A stretch of 64,000 bases of DNA from VRUE01 sp963708115 (GTDB lineage: Bacteria; Actinomycetota; Thermoleophilia; Solirubrobacterales; 70-9): the NCBI GenBank assembly GCA_963708115.1, contig CAVPRX010000002.1:310001-374000 (forward strand), written 5' to 3'. The notes beneath the pieces are model-generated. The model ran no database searches. It was not told the origin of the DNA and saw nothing but the letters and a program-made list of their open reading frames with translations. Below are positions 18,520 through 27,656 of this stretch, one piece after another. Within the stretch, counting starts at the first letter, position 1. The number at the start of each line of letters is the position of its first letter. The position numbers were made by a program, and so were the translations under genes.

Positions 18520-19470
18520 ATGCGAATCGCCTCGGGCGCCTCAGTCACGCCCCTACTTAAACGTCCCAGATCAATGAACTCAGCCTTGCCAAGGCGCCAG
18601 CGCCTCCGCTTACAGCTCTCCGTCGTGGGCAGCTTCGACCTCTTTGCCTCGCGACTGGAGATCACGGATCTTCAGCAAAGCACCGTCTCCATCCGCCAAC
18701 AGGCGGTGCGCCGCGCGCTGGCGCGAAGGCTGCATGTACTCGACACCTTTCTAACCGGCTCCTATCGACGCCATACGATGATCGGCCCGCTCACTGCCGC
18801 CGACGTCGACATCTTCTGTGTGCTCCACCCCGACTATCACCGTCCACTTGGTCAGGGGCAGTTGCTCGAAACGGTTCGTACGGTCCTCCGCGAGACCTAT
18901 CCGAGCACCCCTGCGATCAGCCCCAACGGCCAGGCGGTGACGATCCGCTTCACCGACTTCGTCGTCGAGGTCGCTCCAGGATTCCACCGCCAGGGCGGTG
19001 GCTATCTGCTCCCTTCTCCGGCGGAGCGCCGCTGGATCGAGACGAACCCCAAGACCCACGAGACCTTCATCGCCGTAGCCAACGCCGCCCATGACGGAAA
19101 GCTGGTGCCACTGATCAAGATGATCAAGGCCTGGAACCGCAACTCGGGCTCCCGCCTGCGCTCCTTCTACCTCGAGCTTGTGGTCGAGTCGATCCTGCGC
19201 GGTGTTCGGATCAGCGACTACCCAACGGGCGCGGCCTACGTCTTCGACCATGCCCGGCGCGCAGTCGCCTACAAACAGTTCGATCCCGCCGGCCTTGACG
19301 GTGGCCAGGTCGCTGGCCTCGCTCGAGGCGGCGTCGAGGAAGCCGCCGCCGCTCTTCACCTCGCCCACAACCGCGCCCTTGACGCCTTTCGCCTCCAGCG
19401 AGCTGGTCAAACTCGAGATGCCCGTGCCCGCTGGCGCCAGATCTTCGGTGATCCGTTCCCGGCTGGCTGA
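18520..19470 (+). CDS. CD-NTase (cGAS/DncV-like nucleotidyltransferase) of a CBASS-like system
   Basis: A 316-residue nucleotidyltransferase of the SMODS/CD-NTase type. It shows the GS motif in LTGSYRRHT (Gly80-Ser81), the first metal carboxylates ADVDIF (Asp95, Asp97) and the third in FVVEVAPGF (Glu150), so it should be catalytically competent. CD-NTases make cyclic di- or trinucleotide alarms on phage infection and activate a downstream effector. The next gene is a pore-type effector four bases away. The start is uncertain: ATG 18520 as given, or ATG 18574, which would trim 18 residues outside the fold. Island location supports transfer. Confidence 0.85.
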   Translation: MRIASGASVTPLLKRPRSMNSALPRRQRLRLQLSVVGSFDLFASRLEITDLQQSTVSIRQQAVRRALARRLHVLDTFLTGSYRRHTMIGPLTAADVDIFCVLHPDYHRPLGQGQLLETVRTVLRETYPSTPAISPNGQAVTIRFTDFVVEVAPGFHRQGGGYLLPSPAERRWIETNPKTHETFIAVANAAHDGKLVPLIKMIKAWNRNSGSRLRSFYLELVVESILRGVRISDYPTGAAYVFDHARRAVAYKQFDPAGLDGGQVAGLARGGVEEAAAALHLAHNRALDAFRLQRAGQTRDARARWRQIFGDPFPAG

Positions 19471-19473
19471 GTC

Positions 19474-20358
19474 ATGGCCCATCCCTCCATGGCGGCGATC
19501 GCCGCGGCTGAAGGCAGCGACCAGAACCGCTACAGAATGGCCGCCAAGGAATCCTTCTACCGGTCCGCCGGGCGTTGGATGCAGACGGGCTGGTGGGGCT
19601 CACTCGCCTTTGCCGTTCTTGGGCCGGTGGCTCTCTTCGCCTACCCCGACGCCGGACCCTACGTAGGGGCTGGGGCCGGGGCCTGGATCTTCATCACCCG
19701 TCTCGGTCTCGAACCGCTTGCGCGCGAGCGCAAGCTGAAAGGTGTCTGCGCCCAGGAGGCATTCGATTGCGACGTGCTCGGGATCGATTGGAATCGGGCG
19801 CTGGCGCCGCCGTTGCCCCCGGAGGAGATCCGCGGCGGTGCCGGTGATGCCGAGCTAGCCGCGGAGCGCGACTCCTGGTATCCGGTTGACGAGCAGGTGG
19901 GGTGGCCGATCAGCGTTCTCATCTGCCAGCGCGCCAATGCCGTCTGGGCTTGGCGCCAGCATCGCGATTTTTCCCACCTGCTGGTGGTTGCCGCGATCGT
20001 CCTCGGCGTCCTCGGAGTCGTCTTCGCCCTGGCCGAGGGAGCGAGCCTTGGCCGCTACCTGGTTACCCTCGGGTTACCCTCGCTGCCGGCTGCGCTAGAT
20101 CTCAGCGATCTGATCGGCAGGCATCGCTGGGCAGCGTCGCGGCGCGAGCAGATCAACGAGGAGCTGGAGGATCTGATCAAGAAGGGTGCCGCAGAGCAGG
20201 TCGAGATCCGCGAGGTTCAGGACCAGCTCTTCGTTTTGCGTCGCGACGAGCCCGACGTGCCCGACCGCTTCTATCGTCGGGTGCGCGATGACTACGAGCG
20301 CGACATGCGATTCGGCGCCGAACAGATGATCGCCGCGGCACCGAAGGGAGCCCGCTGA
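19474..20358 (+). CDS. S-4TM family putative pore-forming effector
   Basis: A 294-residue membrane protein with four hydrophobic segments in two pairs (about 40-57, 62-77, 168-187, 193-209). Between the pairs lie a soluble loop and family landmarks: the DSWYP stretch (134-137) and an ICQRANAVW segment (150-158), which match the S-4TM family known from CBASS loci. The C-terminal 80 residues are charged and probably cytosolic, a possible ligand sensor. The family is thought to permeabilise the inner membrane once the nucleotide signal is made, giving abortive infection. It is coupled on both sides to nucleotidyltransferase genes. Confidence 0.82.
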   Translation: MAHPSMAAIAAAEGSDQNRYRMAAKESFYRSAGRWMQTGWWGSLAFAVLGPVALFAYPDAGPYVGAGAGAWIFITRLGLEPLARERKLKGVCAQEAFDCDVLGIDWNRALAPPLPPEEIRGGAGDAELAAERDSWYPVDEQVGWPISVLICQRANAVWAWRQHRDFSHLLVVAAIVLGVLGVVFALAEGASLGRYLVTLGLPSLPAALDLSDLIGRHRWAASRREQINEELEDLIKKGAAEQVEIREVQDQLFVLRRDEPDVPDRFYRRVRDDYERDMRFGAEQMIAAAPKGAR

Positions 20359-21230
20359 TGGCGCGCTCGGTCGCCGAAGGCTTCGACACCTTCCTCTCGA
20401 GATTGACGCCGACCAAGGCCCAGCGTGAGGCGGGGGCAACCCACCGCGCCTCGGTGAAGGGTGCCCTCGAATCGCGACTTCAGGTCTCTCGCTTCCGCGA
20501 GACCGGCTCTTTTAGTCACGGCACCGGCATTCGAGGCTACAGCGACGTCGACCTCCTGGTCAGCCTCGGAGCCGACCGACCCGGCAGTTCATGGACTGCA
20601 CTGGGCTGGGTCAAGGACGCGCTACAGGCTCGCTTTCCCAGTACCCCGGTGAAGATCCGTCGGCCGGCGGTCGTCGCCGAATTTGGCGGTGGGTACGAGA
20701 CCTGGGAGGTAATCCCAGGCTTCATCACCGGCCGTGGAGGCGACGATCAGTTTGTCTACGACGTGCCCTCCGCGAGTGGCGGGGGCGGCTGGATCGACTC
20801 GGCCCCCGGCGAGCATCTCCTCTACGTCAACAAGGCGAACAAGAAGCCTCACCAGGGAGACGCCAAGGCCCTTGCCCGCCTGGTCAAGGCATGGAAGTAC
20901 TACCGCAATGTCCCGATCTCCTCCTTCTATTTGGAGATGCGCTGCGCTCAGCACGTTCGCAGCATCTCCAGCTATATCCACGTCTGGGACCTCTGCGAAG
21001 TGCTCGAGACCCTGGTCGCCAAGCAGCTCGCCCCGATGAACGACCCCAGTGGCGCGACCGGCCGCATCCACGCCTGCTCAAGCGACTCCACCCGCACCGA
21101 TGCCCTTACCAAGCTGACCCGAGCCGCTACACGAGCTCGCAAAGCTCTTGACGCCGACAACAACGATAAGCCCGGTGAGGCCTTCTACTACCTCGACAAA
21201 CTCTTCAACGGGCATTTTCCGGCTCGCTGA
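20358..21230 (+). CDS. Second CD-NTase-like nucleotidyltransferase in the CBASS-like operon
   Basis: A 290-residue nucleotidyltransferase with its own complete motif set: GS in RETGSFSHGT (Gly50-Ser51), YSDVDLLV (Asp63, Asp65) and WEVIPGF (Glu117), plus a C-terminal helical domain. It is not a duplicate of the first enzyme; little outside the motifs is alike. The ATG overlaps the S-4TM stop (TGATG), so it is made with the effector. Two apparently active nucleotidyltransferases around one effector is unusual. It could make a second signal, modify the first, or act as a tRNA- or toxin-type nucleotidyltransferase. Confidence 0.8.
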   Translation: MARSVAEGFDTFLSRLTPTKAQREAGATHRASVKGALESRLQVSRFRETGSFSHGTGIRGYSDVDLLVSLGADRPGSSWTALGWVKDALQARFPSTPVKIRRPAVVAEFGGGYETWEVIPGFITGRGGDDQFVYDVPSASGGGGWIDSAPGEHLLYVNKANKKPHQGDAKALARLVKAWKYYRNVPISSFYLEMRCAQHVRSISSYIHVWDLCEVLETLVAKQLAPMNDPSGATGRIHACSSDSTRTDALTKLTRAATRARKALDADNNDKPGEAFYYLDKLFNGHFPAR

Positions 21231-21265
21231 TCTGCCAGCACCTCAGCCGCCCGCTCTGTTTAGGT

Positions 21266-22126
21266 CTAGCTGCCGATCGCGTAGTTTTGATGCCAGCGGT
21301 CGAGGTCGCTCGCAGGAAGACCGACGCCGCGAAGGACTCGCCAGACCACCTCGTCGCCGAAGGTCCGGATCGCCGCGGAGTAGCGCCGGTAGTCATCGCC
21401 TTTGATTCGAACGAGCTGGCCGACGCCCCAGGGCATCGAGGGGGCGTTCTCCAGCGCCTGATCGTCTACTCGCGCTGCATTGTGCACGAGTATGTGCCGC
21501 AAGGCGACGATCTCGACCAGGGCAAGGTCCATATCCGCGGGGATCGGACGCTCGGCTGGCGCCTGCAGGTGGGCGTGGCGCAGAACTTCTTCCCAGCGCT
21601 CGGCGCCACCCCCTCTCGCGCGGTCGATTCTGCCGAGCTGCTCCAAGAAGACAGGTATGGCTGCCTTCCGAGCCGCCTCGACGGTCTCATCTGCAACCGC
21701 CGAAACTACCTCCGGCTGAACGCGCCGAAGCTCCTCCAGGCGCTCGCTGAGCGCGACCGCGACCAGCATCTCGCGCGCTGCCGGGGCCAGCGACTCGACG
21801 AGCGAGTCCAGGGCGCCCAGCAGTCCGACCAGGGTCATCGCGTTCAACTCGGCGAAGTCCGAGGCGATTTCCGCCGCTGCCAACTGACGCCTTTGCCAGA
21901 GAACCTGTTCGAGCTGGTCATCGCCTCTAGGTCTCGCCTCGTGGCCCTCAAGCGATCGATGGAGCTCAGAGATAGAAAAGATCGCGAAGCCGCGAACCCG
22001 CTCGAGCGCCTCGACTCCCTCGCGCCAGTCGGCCACCATCGCCTTCTCGTCGCGCCCGAGCCGCGGGTCAGAGTGCGCGTTGGCGAGCTGCTGCTCGGCG
22101 AACGTTTCCGGCACTTGCTCGGTCAT
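21266..22126 (-). CDS. HEPN-like protein, putative defence RNase
   Basis: A 286-residue, mostly helical protein. The segment LVEIVALRHILVHNAARVD carries Arg210-x4-His215, the pattern of a HEPN catalytic or dimer site, flanked by helices as in HEPN bundles. The start at 22126 (MTEQVPE) has GGAAGGA seven bases upstream; the longer frame adds nine residues. It is convergent with the CBASS-like operon, 35 bases from its end. HEPN proteins are frequent RNases or toxins in defence islands. I see no partner MNT or antitoxin next to it, so the function stays open. Confidence 0.62.
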   Translation of the reverse strand: MTEQVPETFAEQQLANAHSDPRLGRDEKAMVADWREGVEALERVRGFAIFSISELHRSLEGHEARPRGDDQLEQVLWQRRQLAAAEIASDFAELNAMTLVGLLGALDSLVESLAPAAREMLVAVALSERLEELRRVQPEVVSAVADETVEAARKAAIPVFLEQLGRIDRARGGGAERWEEVLRHAHLQAPAERPIPADMDLALVEIVALRHILVHNAARVDDQALENAPSMPWGVGQLVRIKGDDYRRYSAAIRTFGDEVVWRVLRGVGLPASDLDRWHQNYAIGS

Positions 22127-22253
22127 CGACTGATCCTTCCCGCCTCTCGTCATCCTGGTTTGCAGTCACCCGCGGACATCATCCGACTGGCTCGAAGTCT
22201 TGCGTCTCAGCGATTTCCTAATCTCCGGGGACGAGATCAGAAGGAGTCTTGGA

Positions 22254-23162
22254 ATGGTACGTCGCGTGACCCCGGCACAGTTTCAGAGCATCATCCGACA
22301 GGAAGAAGCGAAACGACGCCGAGAAATCGATGCCTACAACTCGAAGGTTCGCCAGCACAACAACAAAGTGCGCCAGGCCGTCGACCAACAGAACAGGAAA
22401 AACAAGCAGGAAGTAGACCGCTACAACCGCGACGTCCGAGCTCACAACGCCAAAGTACGGGCCAATCGTCAGCGTCTTCAGACCGAGATGAGTCGTATGG
22501 CGAGCCAACCTGTGACGACGCGTTTCGAGGTCGTGGAACGGTCGACCACCACTTTGCACCGGGCGTTCGAGCGAGTCGAGATCGCCGCCGACCAGGAGCA
22601 GTGGTCAGGCCGCGACGATGCCCTCGTCGATCTTGCCGAGGGAGAGGCAGCCAACAGTGCCGCCACCGCGAACATCCTGCTGGGCAACGGAGCCGAAGGC
22701 GAGCCTCGGATCGAAAGCACGGTGCTGACCGATGAGCTGAGGGTGATCTCCGCCGACCTCGATGATCGTTGGCAAGGGGCCCTTTTTTCGATCAATCCCA
22801 ACAACCCCGATGCGGCCCGCCATTTCTGCACGAGCTCCCGGGAGATCCTGACGCGGATCATCGACCTCAAGGCTCCCGACGACCTGGTCAGTGCCGAGCA
22901 GCCGCAGAGTCGGCTCACCGACGACGGCCGGGTCATCCGCCGCGACAAGATCGGATTCCTGTTGGCCCGGAGTGCCATCGACCACCAGAGCCTGGGTGAT
23001 TTCGTCGACACCGATGTCGACGACGTGCTGGGACTGTTCCGGGTGTTCAACGACGGAACCCACGGCGATGCCGGTGCTCTCGATGTAGAAGCGTTGCAGG
23101 CGCTGAAGGGCCGGGTAGAGGGCGCCATTCGGTTTCTCTCAGCCGTAGTGCGGGACGCCTGA
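22254..23162 (+). CDS. Coiled-coil protein with putative pPIWI-associated nuclease-like domain
   Basis: A 302-residue protein. Residues about 10-80 form a charged coiled coil with repeated HNNKVRQ/HNAKVR elements. The C-terminal half (about 170-300) has an AARHFCTSSREILTRIID helix, a charged RRDKIGFLL segment and a late FRVFNDGTHGDAG helix, which recalls the predicted pPIWI-associating nuclease/HEPN-like family. That match is from memory and weak. The start at 22254 is set by AAGGAG seven bases upstream. It is divergent from the HEPN gene, sharing a short promoter region. Confidence 0.5.
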   Translation: MVRRVTPAQFQSIIRQEEAKRRREIDAYNSKVRQHNNKVRQAVDQQNRKNKQEVDRYNRDVRAHNAKVRANRQRLQTEMSRMASQPVTTRFEVVERSTTTLHRAFERVEIAADQEQWSGRDDALVDLAEGEAANSAATANILLGNGAEGEPRIESTVLTDELRVISADLDDRWQGALFSINPNNPDAARHFCTSSREILTRIIDLKAPDDLVSAEQPQSRLTDDGRVIRRDKIGFLLARSAIDHQSLGDFVDTDVDDVLGLFRVFNDGTHGDAGALDVEALQALKGRVEGAIRFLSAVVRDA

Positions 23163-23236
23163 GCGGCGAGTTGGTTCTCTTCAGCAGGGGGAAGCTTTTG
23201 TGGACCCACCCGTGGACCGCCAGTCCACCCTCATTC

Positions 23237-23290
23237 CCCGCTCTCTCTAGGTCGGAGGCGTGGGCGCGCCTCCAACCTAGAGAGAGCGGG
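23237..23290. terminator. Long hairpin between convergent genes
   Basis: A 16-bp perfect stem (CCCGCTCTCTCTAGGT and its complement) continues after one mismatch into a 7-bp GGAGGCG stem with a 6-base loop. There is no T-run. It separates the end of the coiled-coil gene from the end of the convergent LA2681-type gene. The following 168 bases to 23458 show nothing else. Confidence 0.6.
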
Positions 23291-23458
23291 AACCACATGT
23301 CGCCCGAACGGACAACGGCTTCCGCGGCGACCACGTACCGCCCGCGACCGACACGACAATCGGCCGTCATCTACAGGGACCGTCACCGGCATGGCGCCCA
23401 AACAGCCGAACCGCCAAGAAGAGACGCAACTACCTACTCTCGATCGCCGTCGCAGGAG

Positions 23459-25060
23459 TCAGACCTCGGGGTGTTCAGTGCGTGCTTGGGTGATCGGGAT
23501 TGGCGCCAGGATCCCGTCCCCGTTTGTGAGCTCTCGGTCGAGGCTCGCCTCGCGGATCTCGACCAGCCGGGCCAGATAGACGAGTGCGGCGCGCGATAGC
23601 TGCAACTGCCAGACCAGCCCGTCGATCAGTTCCTCCCAATCGACCCGGTCCAGCCAGCGCCCGCCCACCGGCGCGCTCGCCGCCCCCAGCTCGTGCGCCA
23701 CCAGGAAGCGATGCGTCGCGGTGTGGCGTCGATCGACCAGGTCGTTGAGGCGCGTCGGGCGGTCCAGATCGCAACTCAAATCGCAGAGGGCCAGGAGGCC
23801 GCGGTTGAAGTTGTCTTTGGTCAACTCGGCGGCGAGGGCGCCGTCCATCGTCTTCGCCTTCTTGCGGTCGCGACCGTGCCACAGGGAACTGAAGTAGACG
23901 TCCTTGACCCTGCCGGTCCCGTAATAGAGATGGACGAAGCTTGCGACCTTGTCCAGCAGGTTGGTCGCCGCGGTGAATGCCTGCATCGTCATCCCCGTGC
24001 GGACGCCCCATCGGGCGTAGCTGAGGCTGTCAAGAAAGGCGGTGCGGGTGCTCGCCGCGGCCGCCTGCTCGCGGATCGGGCTCTCCGGAGCGCTGACGAG
24101 CCAGGCTGAGTAGCGCGCGGCCACGTAGTCCTGCTTGATCGCGTCGAAGGCGTCGACCAGGACGTCGACGCGGTCGCTGCCGCCCTCATCGGTGCCCCCG
24201 ACCAGGTGGGAGAAGAACAGCGGGTCCAGCAGCTCGGTGTCTTCGGAGAGGCATTCCGGAGAGACGTGAAGGAAGAGGTTTCGCTCTTTGCACCAGCGCA
24301 GGTAAGGATCCTTCCAGGCCTCGACATCCAGGTGCTCGTGAGTGTGGGCGCCGTTTGACTTCTGCGTTATCCGGCCGCGCTCGCGCTCAAAGCGCGCCAG
24401 CGCTTTCGCTCCTCCGACCGAATCGACGCGATCGCGATCGCCGAGGGCTCGGTCCAACGCGTCGACCGCCTGCCTGAGTACGGCGGGAGTATGCCCGGCG
24501 GAAAGGTTGGCGACGCCCAACAAGGCGACCCCCTTGTTGCCCTGGGCCATGCCGAAGTCCGGGTCGATCGCGATTGCCCGGTCATAGGCCTGGATCGAGT
24601 CGAGATCGCGGCCCAGCAGGTCGTAGCTGTTGCCCAGATTCGTCAGCGCCTGGATCCGCGTGGCCTCTCCGGCCTTGACGTCGTCGCCGATCCCTGAGAA
24701 CAGCCGCCGCGCCAGGTCAAGCTGCTCGCGCTGGGTCTCCAGAGCGGCCACGTGGCCCTCGCTGCGCACCGCGACCTCGAAGATCGCCTCGGCCGTGTTC
24801 GCCCGGTTGTATTTCAGCTCCGGGCGCGGGTCTGACTCGGCCAACTCCGCCCACATCGCCGCGCCTTTTTCCAGCAGCTCGAGATCGTCGGTGTCGCCGC
24901 CGACCTCGGAGAAGGTCCAGGCCGTCAGGTGGGCGACGACGTTGGGGTTGCCCTCCACGGATTCGGCGAAGCTGATCGCCCCCGGATAGTCGCCGCTGTT
25001 GAGAAGGCGACGGGCCTCATCGTGGGCGGCTTTGGTCGTGGCGGCGTCGTTTACCTGCAC
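23459..25060 (-). CDS. TPR protein with LA2681-like HEPN domain
   Basis: A 533-residue protein. The N-terminal 200 residues are TPR-like helices (for example ALTNLGNSYDLLGRDLDSIQAYDRAIAIDPDFG, residues about 137-170). The C-terminal part, about 340-500, resembles the LA2681-like HEPN family: an FNRGLLALCDLSCDL helix and LNDLVDRRHTATHRFLVAH, with the Arg and His of a HEPN motif. Such TPR-HEPN proteins are predicted RNA-targeting defence factors. It is transcribed alone, convergent with the preceding gene, and its 5' end is 64 bases from the IS982 copy. Confidence 0.68.
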   Translation of the reverse strand: MQVNDAATTKAAHDEARRLLNSGDYPGAISFAESVEGNPNVVAHLTAWTFSEVGGDTDDLELLEKGAAMWAELAESDPRPELKYNRANTAEAIFEVAVRSEGHVAALETQREQLDLARRLFSGIGDDVKAGEATRIQALTNLGNSYDLLGRDLDSIQAYDRAIAIDPDFGMAQGNKGVALLGVANLSAGHTPAVLRQAVDALDRALGDRDRVDSVGGAKALARFERERGRITQKSNGAHTHEHLDVEAWKDPYLRWCKERNLFLHVSPECLSEDTELLDPLFFSHLVGGTDEGGSDRVDVLVDAFDAIKQDYVAARYSAWLVSAPESPIREQAAAASTRTAFLDSLSYARWGVRTGMTMQAFTAATNLLDKVASFVHLYYGTGRVKDVYFSSLWHGRDRKKAKTMDGALAAELTKDNFNRGLLALCDLSCDLDRPTRLNDLVDRRHTATHRFLVAHELGAASAPVGGRWLDRVDWEELIDGLVWQLQLSRAALVYLARLVEIREASLDRELTNGDGILAPIPITQARTEHPEV

Positions 25061-25124
25061 GCCTAGACCGTAGCTGGCGGCCCCCCCTTATATGGACCCA
25101 GCCGACCTTTCAGGTCGACCTCAG

Positions 25125-26260
25125 CTAGATGAGTAGTTCCACGACTCAAGCCACGTAGTCGACCAAGGCCCGCGAGGGACGCCCGAGCTGGTGGTTGAGC
25201 GAAACGGCGGCGGCGAGAGCCAGGAGGCGGCTGGCGATGCGGGCCCTCAGGCCGCGAAGGGTGCGGGCACCGTGGCGCTCGAGGCCGAGGATGTCCTTCG
25301 CGCTCCAGTAGATCGACTCGATCCGCTGGCGCAGCGGTGCGAGGTGCAGGCCGCCTTCGGGCTCGTCCTTGCGGCGCGGGCGCACCACGGTGGCACCCAT
25401 GGCGGTGGCGTCGGCTTCGAAGTCGGCGCCGGCATAGCCCTTGTCGCCGAGGACGATCAGCGGCCCGCTGCGGTTGACCCGCTCCAAGAGCCGCAGGCAG
25501 ACCTCGCGCTCGCCTTCCTTGGGCGAGGTCAGCGCCATCGCCCGCGGGGTCCCGTCGGGAGCCATCAGCGTGTGCAGGCGAAAGCCCCAGAAGTAGCGGG
25601 AATGCGAGGCGCAGTAGCCGTAGTCGGCGGCGTTGGCGATCGCGTCGCCAAGGCTGCTGGCCCCGGCCCGCTTCACCGTCTCACGCGAACGGGCGCACTC
25701 CACCGGGGTGGAGTCGATGAGCAACAGGTCGTCGTGCCAGCCGGGGCTCTGGGATGCGAAGGCCGCGATCATTGCCTCGATCGTCTCGGCCAGGCGGGCT
25801 CGGCGCTTGTGAAAGCCCGAGCGCTTGGTCAGAGCGGGGAACAGATGCCCCAGCCGTTTCGGCGCAATCCGGGCGAAGCGGGCATCTGAGGTGATGCCCA
25901 TGATCGCCTGCGCGACGCAGAGGGTCACGACCTCCGCGTCGATCAAGCTCCTGCGGGCGTTTCCTGGCCGCTCGGGCAGGAGATCGTCAGCGGTACAGAA
26001 CACAGAGATGAGCAGCAGGTCGAGGTCGGCGTTCATCGAGGCCCCCTTGGGTCGGCGGTGTTGTTGAGCACCGCCGACTTCGACCCCGCTGCTTATCTCC
26101 CCTTGGCACGACTGGGGCCAACCTCCCGGTGCCGAGTGGTCGATTGACCCCCGCATACGGTGGCAAATCGACCAGTCAGCGTCGCGCCGCCCCACACGGA
26201 CTGCTCACTCAGAGCTGGGAAGGGGTCAGCACGGCAGTCGCCGTGGAACTACTCATCTAG
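25125..26260. mobile_element. IS982-family insertion sequence
   Basis: A 1136-bp element with perfect 19-bp terminal inverted repeats (CTAGATGAGTAGTTCCACG at 25125 and its complement ending 26260), enclosing one transposase gene. I see no clear target duplication. The right end supplies the last two codons and stop of the neighbouring TIGR02391-type gene, so insertion altered that gene's 3' end. Confidence 0.9.
25146..26036 (-). CDS. IS982-family transposase
   Basis: A 296-residue DDE transposase. It has the IS982 N-terminal region (DAEVVTLCVAQAIMGI), a central FHKRRARL segment, the first Asp in LLLIDSTPVECAR, the ADYGYCASHSRYFWGFRLH motif typical of this family, a second Asp in IVLGDKGYAG, and a C-terminal catalytic Glu in RQRIESIYWSAK. 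The reading frame is intact, so the element could still be active. The start is ATG 26036 (MNADLDLLL), where the conserved N-terminus begins; the upstream in-frame extension has no homology to the family. Confidence 0.93.
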   Translation of the reverse strand: MNADLDLLLISVFCTADDLLPERPGNARRSLIDAEVVTLCVAQAIMGITSDARFARIAPKRLGHLFPALTKRSGFHKRRARLAETIEAMIAAFASQSPGWHDDLLLIDSTPVECARSRETVKRAGASSLGDAIANAADYGYCASHSRYFWGFRLHTLMAPDGTPRAMALTSPKEGEREVCLRLLERVNRSGPLIVLGDKGYAGADFEADATAMGATVVRPRRKDEPEGGLHLAPLRQRIESIYWSAKDILGLERHGARTLRGLRARIASRLLALAAAVSLNHQLGRPSRALVDYVA

Positions 26261-27410
26261 TTGCGGTTGGCGCTTGGCCCGCTTGAGGCTGGGGCGTTTT
26301 TGCCTCGTCCAGGCGGCGCATCAGCATGCTCGCGAAGGCCAGCGTCTCCAGCGCCTCCTCCGCGTCGAGTGCCTTGAAGAGCTCGTGTGCGTCGGGGTTG
26401 CGGATGCCCTGCACCGCGCCCATGAAGAGGAATCGAAAGCCGGCCTGGATGTCCCGGCCGGTTTGCGTAGCGAGGTCCCCGAGTACGAGCGGCGGGTCGG
26501 TGTTCGCGAAGGCCTCGCCCATCAGCTTGCTGCCGTCAAGGTCGAGACCGGTCATCGCCTTCACGCGCTTGTTGATCGCCTTGAAGGCCTCGAAGATCGC
26601 CACCTCGGGATGCCCGCTCTCCAGGTAGCGGTCGGCGACCTCGCGAACGTCGGAGTGAAGCGCGCCGATGCGAGCGTCCTGCTCGGGCGGGGTGACCGCA
26701 CTGGCGATGCCGCCGGTTCGCTCGCCGATCACGAGCTTGTCGTCGACGACGTGCCATCCCTGCCCTTCGAGCAGAGCCGTGATCCGCTCCCGCACCTCCG
26801 GCGGAGGTGGTGCATGGAGTCGTCCTCCCAGCCAATTGCCGATGAACTCGCGCAACGATCGCCTCGATGCGGAACCGCCGTCGTGCAGGGCTTCGAAGAC
26901 GTCCAGGACATAAGCCCACTTGCTGCCCGTCACCTCGGCCGGGATGAACTCCGCCGGGATACCGGAGTCACCCAGGTAGCGCGGCAACTGCGAGCCGCTG
27001 TAGGTGTCGCCGATCTGGCGGGCGATCTCCTCCAACGTCATGCTGGTGATCGGCCGGTCGTCGTCCTTCTCGGGGTCGGGGAGGGGCCGCTGGAAAAGGC
27101 GACCGCGGGCGCGGTCGCGACCGGAGAGGGTCAGGCGGAGGTCCCGGATTTCTTGGAGCCATCTCTGCGCATCCGTGGTCGGATCGGCTCGGGCCACATT
27201 CGGCGTCGTCATATCGACCCATTCGAGGTACCCAGCGTTTCGGGCGAGCACCAGCTCCCGAACAAACGAGCGGCCGTCTCGGTTCCAGTCGACCGGCCGC
27301 CCATCGCTTGCCGCCTGCATGAAGGCGTATCCGGTGACCAGCGATCCGGACTGCTCGCTCGCCTCGAGCTCGTCGATCAGGTGGAGAAGCTGAAGGTCAT
27401 CCCAGCGCAT
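26253..27410 (-). CDS. TIGR02391-family (Ymh-like) protein, 3' end altered by IS982
   Basis: A 385-residue protein. The C-terminal 130 residues match the TIGR02391/Ymh family: HPEVAIFEAFKAINKRVK, GFRFLFMGAVQGIRNPDAHE, then an EALETLAFASMLMRRLDEA helix. The RNPDAH element is related to HEPN-like motifs, and the family is common in restriction and defence islands. The N-terminal 200 residues are unassigned. The start is ATG 27410 (MRWDDLQLL), the first Met where a coherent domain begins. The stop codon lies in the right terminal repeat of IS982, so a short original tail was lost or replaced; the conserved domain is complete. Confidence 0.72.
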   Translation of the reverse strand: MRWDDLQLLHLIDELEASEQSGSLVTGYAFMQAASDGRPVDWNRDGRSFVRELVLARNAGYLEWVDMTTPNVARADPTTDAQRWLQEIRDLRLTLSGRDRARGRLFQRPLPDPEKDDDRPITSMTLEEIARQIGDTYSGSQLPRYLGDSGIPAEFIPAEVTGSKWAYVLDVFEALHDGGSASRRSLREFIGNWLGGRLHAPPPPEVRERITALLEGQGWHVVDDKLVIGERTGGIASAVTPPEQDARIGALHSDVREVADRYLESGHPEVAIFEAFKAINKRVKAMTGLDLDGSKLMGEAFANTDPPLVLGDLATQTGRDIQAGFRFLFMGAVQGIRNPDAHELFKALDAEEALETLAFASMLMRRLDEAKTPQPQAGQAPTATR

Positions 27411-27656
27411 GGGCCTAGCTTGACAGCGAAGTAGAGGAGGGCCAACGACGTCATGCCGGATACCGGGAACCACACGCCAGGCGAGGCGGTGGCGCGGGCA
27501 CCCCCATCTCTTCTGCATCCAGGAGCGACCCGACCGTCAAACACCCGACCCGGGCCAACCGGGATCTCCCCGCACAGGAAAGGCCGACTTCGGTAGCGCG
27601 CCCCACGGCTCCGTTGAGAGCCTGAGCTGCAAGGCGGCGCACTCGAAAAGGAGGGT

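Noticed and set aside
23237..23290. Integron attC site or CRISPR repeat
   Set aside because: Single copy, no integron integrase, no repeat-spacer pattern; better read as a hairpin between convergent genes.
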